Below are positions 43,974 to 50,759 of a stretch of DNA of 53,504 nucleotides, one piece after another (position 1 is the first letter of the stretch; every line of letters begins with the position of its first letter). A model generated the notes under the pieces. That model ran no database searches. It saw only the letters and a list, made by a program, of their open reading frames with translations, and was not told the origin of the DNA. Source of the DNA: an uncultured Verrucomicrobiota bacterium (GTDB taxonomy: Bacteria; Verrucomicrobiota; Verrucomicrobiia; Verrucomicrobiales; DEV007); contig CABXDI010000008.1 in assembly GCA_902510815.1 (NCBI GenBank), forward strand, positions 1 through 53,504, given 5' to 3'. The position numbers and the translations under genes are program-made.

Positions 43974-45143
43974 TTATTCTCCAAATATAACAGGCCCCCC
44001 ATCCGTAGGGTTTAAAGACCGTAGTTTATTAACGCAAGAAATAATAATTTCTGATGCTTGATCAATTTCTTCTTCATTATTCATTGAAGAAACTGACAAT
44101 CGGACACTGGATAAGGCCCTTTGATTGGTGTGACCCATGGCTGTCATTATTCTAGAGGGCTCTCTTTTTCCAGTACTGCAAGCAGAGCCACTAGCTATGC
44201 ACAAACCTTTTTCATTAGTCAGTATTAATAAATCTCCAGCATCTATGTTATCAAAGCTAAGGTGAGAAGTATTAGGGAGCCGATGTTGAGGGCAACCGTT
44301 TCGATAAACACCATTAATTGAACTTAGGATATTATTTTCTAGTCTGTCTCTGAGTGTTGCTAATTTTTTTTCTCCGCCCGAAATTAATCTGTTTGTTGCA
44401 AGCTCTGATGCTTTACCAAGTCCAATAATTTGCGCCACGGCTTCGGTCCCTGCTCGTTTTCCATTTTCTTGGCCACCACCAATAAAAAATGGTGAAAAAG
44501 GTGCTCCTGTCCTAACAAAGAGGGCGCCGACACCTTTGGGTGCATGAAATTTATGGCCCGAAATGGATAGAAAATCTATCGGACTTTTATTCACATCTAT
44601 TGAAATTTTTCCAATAGCATTTACTGCATCCGTATGAAATAAAGCATTTTTTTCATGAGTAATTTTAGCTGCCTCATAAATGTCCTGACAAATGCCCGTT
44701 TCATTGTTAGCCCACATTATTGTCACCAGAGCCGTATCTTCACGGATAGCATCGCGTAAGTCGTTTAATTCAATGAGGCCATCTTTGTTTACTGGTAGTT
44801 CTGTTATTTCAATGTCGGGCATCATTGAGCGAGCAAACAAGATGATAGCTGAATGCTCAACGGATGAAGTAACGATGTGCCGCTTCCCTGAATTATTCTT
44901 CAATGCAGAAAAGATTGCAGTATTATCGGATTCAGTTCCACAAGACGTAAAAATGATCTCCTCAGTTTTTGAGTTTATTAATTGTGACAACTGGTTGCGG
45001 GCTTGACTAACAGCCTCATTACTATTCTTGCCTAAATCGTAACCTGTTGAAGGGTTTCCAAATTCATCTTTTAGAAAAGGTTCCATTGCCTCAAAGACTT
45101 CAGAATGAACTTTAGTTGTGGCGTTGTTGTCTAGATAAATCAC
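43974..45143 (-). CDS. Cysteine desulfurase (NifS/IscS family)
   Basis: 389-residue PLP enzyme that takes sulfur from cysteine for Fe-S clusters and tRNA thiolation. N-terminus YLDNNATTKVH; PLP lysine K198 in SGHKFHAPKG; sulfur-accepting C322 in ASGSACSTGKREPS, the short-loop group I type. It uses a GTG start. No iscU, iscR or tRNA thiolase gene lies beside it; it follows folC by 17 bases. Whether it is IscS or a NifS-like paralogue cannot be decided here. Confidence 0.94.
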   Translation of the reverse strand: MIYLDNNATTKVHSEVFEAMEPFLKDEFGNPSTGYDLGKNSNEAVSQARNQLSQLINSKTEEIIFTSCGTESDNTAIFSALKNNSGKRHIVTSSVEHSAIILFARSMMPDIEITELPVNKDGLIELNDLRDAIREDTALVTIMWANNETGICQDIYEAAKITHEKNALFHTDAVNAIGKISIDVNKSPIDFLSISGHKFHAPKGVGALFVRTGAPFSPFFIGGGQENGKRAGTEAVAQIIGLGKASELATNRLISGGEKKLATLRDRLENNILSSINGVYRNGCPQHRLPNTSHLSFDNIDAGDLLILTNEKGLCIASGSACSTGKREPSRIMTAMGHTNQRALSSVRLSVSSMNNEEEIDQASEIIISCVNKLRSLNPTDGGPVIFGE

Positions 45144-45160
45144 GAGAAATATTTATTGAT

Positions 45161-46387
45161 TCACTGGTCGCTAGGTTCAAAATTTTGACTCTTGTTATCG
45201 AGAATTGCAAGTGCTTCTGCTACTAAGAATAGAGAGCCTGCAATAAGGATATTGTTTTTAGATTCTTTTGCAATTTCAATGGCTTTTAAAACTGAGTTCT
45301 CTTTTTCTACTCGAATATTTTCTGAGACATGTCTAATAACTTCATTATAACTCGCTAATGTTCTTGGAGTTTCTGGTTTAGTTACAATTAAGCGAGATGC
45401 TACTTTTTCAATTGGACCAATTATTGATTTTAGATCCTTGTTTGCTGCTGAGGCAAAGATTACAGTAGCTTTATTATCACCATAAATTTCATTCCAAGTT
45501 GAAATTAAGGCTATTGCTCCTTCTTTATTGTGCGCGCCATCAACGACAATATCAAACCCTCCTCTTTGAGGGAATCGTTCAAATCGACCTCTCCAAACCG
45601 TTTTAGCGATGCCTTCAAAGCAGCTGTCAGTACTAATACTTTTGGAGAATTTCTTTGCTGTTGCAATCGCTAGTGTTGCATTTGCTTTTTGGTGTTCTCC
45701 TTTCAAAGGTATTTTTTTGAAATTCAGTGAACTATCTACGAATTCTATACTTGAATTAAGTTCATTACATCGTGATTCTAGAATGGCTTTTGCTTCGATG
45801 TTTTGCTGAGCAGAGATGACAGGTTTGCCTGGTTTAATAATGCCCGCTTTTTCACTAGCGATTTCGGCGATGCTGTCTCCAAGTATATGTTGGTGGTCTA
45901 GGCTGATTGGTGTTATGACGCAGACATTAGGTTGTACAACATTGGTTGAGTCAAGCCGCCCTCCCAAACCAACTTCAATTATTGCAACATCTACTTTTTC
46001 GTCTGTAAAAAATTTCAATGCTAAAGCAGTTACAATTTCAAAGAAAGTAGGCTCTTCATCCCATTTGCTAACTAGGTTTTTGATTACGTTTATTCTTTTA
46101 GCAATTTCAATTTCAGTTATTGGTTTTCCACTGATGCGAATACGTTCACAGAATGAAATAAGATGAGGTGAGGTGAATAGACCAGTTTTATATCCGCTTT
46201 GCTGGAGAATTGAATCGATGAATGCACAAGTTGAACCTTTACCATTTGTTCCTGCTACATGAATAATTGGTATATTAGTTTCATGTATTCCTATAGACTT
46301 TAGGAGTTTGACTATATTCTTAAGGCCAAGCTTTATTCCTGACTCTTGTCGACCATAAAGCCACTTTCTTGCTTTTTCATATTCCAT
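45161..46387 (-). CDS. folC: Folylpolyglutamate / dihydrofolate synthase
   Basis: 408-residue Mur-ligase-fold enzyme that adds glutamate to folates. The P-loop is HVAGTNGKGSTCAF (about 43-56), followed by LFTSPHLISFCERIRI, EVGLGGRLDSTNVV and DHQHILGDSIAEIASEKAGI, all classic FolC motifs. It is 35 bases downstream of accD, an adjacency also seen in E. coli, and 17 bases upstream of the cysteine desulfurase, suggesting an accD-folC-desulfurase transcript. Confidence 0.96.
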   Translation of the reverse strand: MEYEKARKWLYGRQESGIKLGLKNIVKLLKSIGIHETNIPIIHVAGTNGKGSTCAFIDSILQQSGYKTGLFTSPHLISFCERIRISGKPITEIEIAKRINVIKNLVSKWDEEPTFFEIVTALALKFFTDEKVDVAIIEVGLGGRLDSTNVVQPNVCVITPISLDHQHILGDSIAEIASEKAGIIKPGKPVISAQQNIEAKAILESRCNELNSSIEFVDSSLNFKKIPLKGEHQKANATLAIATAKKFSKSISTDSCFEGIAKTVWRGRFERFPQRGGFDIVVDGAHNKEGAIALISTWNEIYGDNKATVIFASAANKDLKSIIGPIEKVASRLIVTKPETPRTLASYNEVIRHVSENIRVEKENSVLKAIEIAKESKNNILIAGSLFLVAEALAILDNKSQNFEPSDQ

Positions 46388-46422
46388 TGTTTAATAAGAA
46401 TTTTCAGCAATGGAATATGGAA

Positions 46423-47253
46423 CTAAGGTAATAAATAACCAAGTATACTGGCCAATCGATCACGCATTTCACGCCTTTCGACAATCATATCAACTAAACC
46501 GTGTTTATGCATGAACTCGGCAGTTTGAAATCCCTCAGGCAGTTCTTGGTGAGTGGTCTCTTTTATGACTCTTGGCCCAGCAAAACCAATCATACATCCA
46601 GGTTCTGCAAGAATCATATCTCCCAAAGTAGCAAAGCTGGCTGTAACACCTCCAGTAGTTGGATGCGTTAAGACTGAAATAAACGGAAGACCGGCCCTGT
46701 CATGAACGGCAAGAGCTCCACTCGTTTTAGCCATTTGCATAAGGCTCAGTATGCCTTCATGCATTCTGGCGCCACCAGATGCCGAGACAATTATGATTGC
46801 TGTTTTTTCTTTTGTTGCTAATTCGATGGCCCGCGTGATTTTTTCTCCGACGACTGAACCCATGCTTGCTCCAAGAAACCGAAAATCCATTACCGCTAGG
46901 ACTACTGGGTGACCGATAATTTTCCCTCTGCCTGTAATGATGGCCTCTGAGAGTCCAGTAAGTTTTTGATATTTTGTCAGCTTATCTTTATAACCTTTGA
47001 AATTTAATGTATCCACGCTGGCCATTCCTTTTTCAGTTTCATCAAAAGTGCCTGGGTCAGTGATTGAGTCGATTCTCTCTGGGGCACTGAGAGTAAAGTG
47101 ATGGTTACAATGAGGACATACCCTTAGGCTCTTTTTGAGTTCAAGTTCATGAATAACTTCACCGCAACCAATACATTTGTGCCAAAGCCCTTCAGGCATA
47201 TCACGCTTTTTATCTGCGTTGCCTCGGAAAGGGGGTTTCTTAAAAATCGCCAT
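46423..47253 (-). CDS. accD: Acetyl-CoA carboxylase carboxyltransferase, beta subunit
   Basis: 276-residue subunit that with AccA transfers CO2 from biotin to acetyl-CoA, the first step of fatty-acid synthesis. The N-terminal zinc ribbon has C27, C30, C46 and C49 (CIGCGE / RVCPHCNHHF); the carboxyltransferase core shows VVLAVMDFRFLGASMGSVVG, SASGGARMHEGILSLMQMAK and GPRVIKETTHQELPEGFQ. Length normal. First gene of the three-gene minus-strand group. Confidence 0.97.
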   Translation of the reverse strand: MAIFKKPPFRGNADKKRDMPEGLWHKCIGCGEVIHELELKKSLRVCPHCNHHFTLSAPERIDSITDPGTFDETEKGMASVDTLNFKGYKDKLTKYQKLTGLSEAIITGRGKIIGHPVVLAVMDFRFLGASMGSVVGEKITRAIELATKEKTAIIIVSASGGARMHEGILSLMQMAKTSGALAVHDRAGLPFISVLTHPTTGGVTASFATLGDMILAEPGCMIGFAGPRVIKETTHQELPEGFQTAEFMHKHGLVDMIVERREMRDRLASILGYLLP

Positions 47254-47333
47254 GTCTTAGAATTAATAATATTTAAAGAATCTAACTCACCGATCTTCTA
47301 AGGACAACCTTCTTCGAGCATCATTCTTTGAGA

Positions 47334-48290
47334 TTATAAAGTAGACTTCCTTTGTCTAATTGTGATCCATAACATCGCGAGTGTGCCTGTTAATAACACG
47401 CCTAATAATGGAATAAGGCCTTCTTTTAGATCAGATCCTATGTACGGAAGTAAGAAGTTTTTATCGTACCGAGTTGGTATATTTGAGTGGTAATCGTAGG
47501 TTTTTACGCAAAAAACCCACCCAGAGTGGAGTCCTATACTTAACCAGATAGAAGAAGTTTTTATTCTTGCCCACCCTAGAACAAGACCAACTACAAAAAG
47601 TGTGGCAAATCCCTTTGCAATAAAGATTGGGTTTTCAAACTGGCCAAAGATTTGTCCAACAGTCCAGAACCCAGTTCCAAAGTGGATGTCACCATCTTCT
47701 AGCCTTGCGCAATTCAAAGGAGGTTTGAGGAAATGAATGATAGCAAAGAAGAAAGAGATAAAAATCAAAGTTGAGAAATTACTAGCAGTTCTTTTTACAG
47801 CACCGAAAAGAAAACCTCTAAATAAATATTCTTCTATCAATGACACAGTTATTGCCGAAACCATGAATTTTAAAATAATGCGAAAACTAAAAGAATTCGT
47901 TTTCTCAAAGATTCCCATTTGAAAATATACGATACCAAAGATAAATAAAATGCCTGCAGCGAGGATAAAACCAACACTCAACTCCGAGAGGCGGTTTGGA
48001 TTTTTTGCAAGGCCAAGGTCTGTCTTTTTTAATTTCAGTGACCGAATTAAAGGGTAAAGGCAAATCAGAGCGCCGATAAGCATTGATCGATTAAAATAAC
48101 GTCCAAAATGGGCATTATCGAGTTTACTATTTAGCCATACTCCTGCGTCACCGAAACTTGGGAGTACTCTTAATTGTACTATTGCTTTACATCCGTGATA
48201 CAAAAATGGTGCTAAAGCTGCTCCTATAATTAGAGAACCTAAGAACCATGCTAATAATTTTAGAATGTCTGATCTAATAATTTTCAGCAT
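47334..48290 (-). CDS. CPBP-family intramembrane metalloprotease
   Basis: 318 residues with about seven to eight membrane helices. The CAAX-prenyl-protease-like (CPBP/ABI) site is complete: EEYLFR with E153, E154 and R158, H186 in FFAIIHFLK, and a later His in SIGLHSGW. These residues bind the active metal within the membrane. Bacterial members cut or mature membrane peptides and are often linked to stress or bacteriocin immunity; nothing nearby hints at a substrate. It is separated from accD by 80 bases and diverges from the next small gene. Confidence 0.87.
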   Translation of the reverse strand: MLKIIRSDILKLLAWFLGSLIIGAALAPFLYHGCKAIVQLRVLPSFGDAGVWLNSKLDNAHFGRYFNRSMLIGALICLYPLIRSLKLKKTDLGLAKNPNRLSELSVGFILAAGILFIFGIVYFQMGIFEKTNSFSFRIILKFMVSAITVSLIEEYLFRGFLFGAVKRTASNFSTLIFISFFFAIIHFLKPPLNCARLEDGDIHFGTGFWTVGQIFGQFENPIFIAKGFATLFVVGLVLGWARIKTSSIWLSIGLHSGWVFCVKTYDYHSNIPTRYDKNFLLPYIGSDLKEGLIPLLGVLLTGTLAMLWITIRQRKSTL

Positions 48291-48368
48291 ATTGACAGAT
48301 TATTTGTTAGACTGAAGTCCCATTGATGCTTGATGACAAATCCTTTGTTAAATATTAAACTAGATTAT

Positions 48369-48617
48369 ATGAAAATTCATGATTGGAAAGACCGCACGGA
48401 GACTGGAGAAAACCGCTTATGGAGAGCCACAAAGCATGGCGGTGAATGGAAATTTATGTCTAGACTTCAAAAATCTGAAGAAGGTTGGACAGGTCATGAG
48501 AGTATGAGTGTTGAGGATTTGAGCGTTTTCCGTGAAGTTCTTTTCAACAAGTATCAGCGTCGAAGAATTCCTTGGGAGGACGTATTAACTATTGATAAAA
48601 TGATCGAGGAAGCTTAA
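48369..48617 (+). CDS. Small protein of unknown function
   Basis: 82 residues from the ATG at 48369 (MKIHDWKDRTETGENRLWRA); in-frame ATG 48333 would add 12. The chain is charged and aromatic-rich (GGEWKFMSRLQKSEEGWTGH) with a helical C-terminal half (VEDLSVFREVLFNKYQRRR). No known family. It lies 24 bases ahead of the cobalamin adenosyltransferase gene and is probably co-transcribed, so a link to that gene is possible but unproved. Confidence 0.65.
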   Translation: MKIHDWKDRTETGENRLWRATKHGGEWKFMSRLQKSEEGWTGHESMSVEDLSVFREVLFNKYQRRRIPWEDVLTIDKMIEEA

Positions 48618-48641
48618 TCCTCAATTATATTTTATTAATAG

Positions 48642-49178
48642 ATGAGTATAACAACTAAGAGAGGTGACAAGGGTGAAACTGATTTGATGTTTGGTAGACG
48701 TGTTTCCAAAGATCATTTAAGAATCATAGCTGTTGGAGAAGTAGATGAGCTGAATGCTAGTCTGGGTATAGTGAGAGTATTCTCGAATGATGATTCAGAT
48801 TTTAGAAATAAGATTGAAGCAGTTCAGAAGGATTTGATTATACTAATGGGAGAGATAAGCACTCTTCCTGAAGACATAGAACTCTATAAGGAAAAAGGCT
48901 TTGAGTGTTTTGGATCTGAGCGTGTACAAAATTTAGAAAAATGGATTAAAGACATTGAGGATAGAGACATTTCCTTAGATGGGTGGGCATTGCCTGGATC
49001 AAGTGGTTTGCATGTCTCAGCACACTTGGATTACTCTAGAACCATTTGCCGCCGAGCAGAACGGGGATGCATAAAATTAGAGGATGGTTTAGGTGAATCA
49101 GTGATAATTTATTTGAACCGACTTTCTGATCTTCTTTGGCTTATGGCTAGAGATAAAGATTCGACGTCTCCTTCCTAA
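48642..49178 (+). CDS. Cob(I)alamin adenosyltransferase (PduO type)
   Basis: 178 residues. PduO-type ATR signatures are TTKRGDKGETDLMFGRR at the ATP site (5-21), VGEVDELNASLG (31-42), SRTICRRAERGC with the conserved Arg pair, and LNRLSDLLWLMAR. The enzyme makes adenosyl-B12 from ATP and reduced cobalamin and hands it to mutases. No B12-dependent mutase or cobalamin riboswitch is visible in the window. It has an insert of about 15 residues around 75-95 relative to short ATRs. Confidence 0.93.
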   Translation: MSITTKRGDKGETDLMFGRRVSKDHLRIIAVGEVDELNASLGIVRVFSNDDSDFRNKIEAVQKDLIILMGEISTLPEDIELYKEKGFECFGSERVQNLEKWIKDIEDRDISLDGWALPGSSGLHVSAHLDYSRTICRRAERGCIKLEDGLGESVIIYLNRLSDLLWLMARDKDSTSPS

Positions 49179-49179
49179 C

Positions 49180-49197
49180 GTTAGCTCTTTTGCTAAC
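49180..49197. terminator. Small hairpin between convergent genes
   Basis: GTTAGC (49180-49185) and GCTAAC (49192-49197) form a perfect 6-bp stem with a 6-base loop in the 21-base gap between the adenosyltransferase gene and the Lon-like gene. No T-run follows on either strand, so intrinsic termination is doubtful. Confidence 0.3.
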
Positions 49198-49199
49198 AA

Positions 49200-50384
49200 T
49201 TAATCTTGGATCAATTCTTCCATCATTTCTTTATTATTTCGGATTTTTTTCACTTCACGCTCAATTTTTTCTGCTGCGATTTGTATGTCAGTCAGTTTTT
49301 TCTTTTTTGAGACGTTACCCTTGGGAGGTGAGACTTTAAATTCTCTGACAAGTTTGCCAAAATCTTGAATTGAATCAGCGTAAGACCATACGCGCTTATC
49401 AAGTTTTAATCTCACTCTTTTTAGATCACTTATGACTATTCCTAAATCATCGTCAGCTAGTGAATCTTCCGGGTCAGTGCCTGACCTAGCAGCTTCTATG
49501 AGGGTAGATGCGAAATTTTCTGTTTTTTCTAGTGACCCCATCAATGAAAGTGTTCTTGGGGATTTTCCTGTAGCTACTTCAAGAGCAAGATTTGCCGATA
49601 AGTGGTTAGGAGCAAGTTTTAGGATTTCACGGAGTTTTTTTTGTACTTGAGTATTTTTCAGGATTGCAGACTTATGACGAAAAATTGCTGACTGCACCTT
49701 AGAAAATTCTTCAATTGATTTTATGATAGAATCATCTTTTTCAATAAATGCAATTTTGGATGCTTCATTAAAATTAGTAACTGTAAATACCTGTATTCGT
49801 GAAATGGTTTTAATACCATTGAGTAAAACAAGATCAGAAAGAGATCGTGAATTTTTTGCAGGAATAGCAACAATTTTACATTCTTTACTAAAGGCTCCCC
49901 GAACTTTGGCAGGAATTCCCCCAACTGGTTGTATGCTTCCATCAGCATTCATATCACCTGTAATGGCGAAAAATGGATCTATTTTTTTTCCACTGACTAA
50001 AGAGTCCAATAAAAGAGCGCAACATATTGCTGCAGAGGGGCCATCTTTAGAAGTGAACCTATCTTCAAATGCGATTTCGATATCATAGCCTGAGGGCCAT
50101 GCCTGGTGTCTTACTCTTAGAAACTTGATAACTTCCTTGAGTGCACCGTCCATATTGTTTCCAACTTTTTGGTTGAACCGGATTTTAAGAGGACTGGCTT
50201 TATTTTCTAATGAAGTTGCTGTTGCATTCATTTGTGAGGCTTTGCCGGCAAAGTCACCATTGGATAATGGTTGGACTAACAAACCCTTAAGTTTGCTTTG
50301 CCTTAATTGAAGCTCTTGAGAATCAGCAAAACCACTTACTTGATGTAAGAAAATAAATGTTAATATGATGGCCTTGCTGCGCAT
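49200..50384 (-). CDS. Secreted Lon-type (S16) peptidase-domain protein
   Basis: 394 residues with a Sec signal (MRSKAIILTFIFLHQVSGFA) and no ATPase domain. The S16 peptidase core spans about 65-190: catalytic S117 in KDGPSAAICC and K160 in GGIPAKVRGAF, 43 residues apart, the same spacing as S679/K722 in E. coli Lon. ITGDMNADGSIQPVGG between them is also typical. The C-terminal 200 residues are helical and Lys-rich. An exported Lon domain without ATP drive is unusual and suggests processing of unfolded or small substrates in the periplasm. Confidence 0.85.
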   Translation of the reverse strand: MRSKAIILTFIFLHQVSGFADSQELQLRQSKLKGLLVQPLSNGDFAGKASQMNATATSLENKASPLKIRFNQKVGNNMDGALKEVIKFLRVRHQAWPSGYDIEIAFEDRFTSKDGPSAAICCALLLDSLVSGKKIDPFFAITGDMNADGSIQPVGGIPAKVRGAFSKECKIVAIPAKNSRSLSDLVLLNGIKTISRIQVFTVTNFNEASKIAFIEKDDSIIKSIEEFSKVQSAIFRHKSAILKNTQVQKKLREILKLAPNHLSANLALEVATGKSPRTLSLMGSLEKTENFASTLIEAARSGTDPEDSLADDDLGIVISDLKRVRLKLDKRVWSYADSIQDFGKLVREFKVSPPKGNVSKKKKLTDIQIAAEKIEREVKKIRNNKEMMEELIQD

Positions 50385-50759
50385 TGGGATATTTTTTGCA
50401 AAAGCGTTTTTTCTTAGAATTTGATGCTTTGTAATGAAAAGAAAAGCTTAATGAAGATGAATATTTTGGTAAACATGGAATTAAATTTATAAAAGTCCCC
50501 GTATTTTTAGTTTTTTAATCACAAATTGTGATTAAAAAAATTACATGATAAGCATGCATGAAATTCCAACCAATTTTTCATAAATAACTTACTATTAGCA
50601 ACTTATAATTATTCATAGCGATATTTTTGTATCGTTATGAAATTCTAAATTAACTTTAAAATGAACAAGACGAAATTTCGTGAATGCTAACCTTTAGAGA
50701 GGATATTATCATTATACCATCCTCATACTCAAAGGCTAACTCCCCAACCCGATAAAAAA
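50385..50759. promoter_or_regulatory. 375-base non-coding leader with four inverted repeats
   Basis: No ORF is seen. Besides the 29-base palindrome at 50511-50539 there are TCATAGCGATA / TATCGTTATGA (50613-50640, one mismatch), the 12-base palindrome ACGAAATTTCGT (50670-50681) and GAGGAT / ATCCTC (50699-50724). The region separates the divergent Lon-like gene from the lamin-tail gene and should contain both promoters. The last hairpin lies 36 bases before the lamin-tail ATG and could act in the mRNA leader. Confidence 0.5.
50511..50539. repeat. 29-base near-perfect palindrome
   Basis: TTTTTTAATCACAA (50511-50524), a single central A, and TTGTGATTAAAAAA (50526-50539) are exact reverse complements. 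The TCACA/TGTGA half-sites recall CRP/FNR-type operators, in reversed order. As a hairpin with flanking T and A tracts it could also end transcription from either side. Confidence 0.65.
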
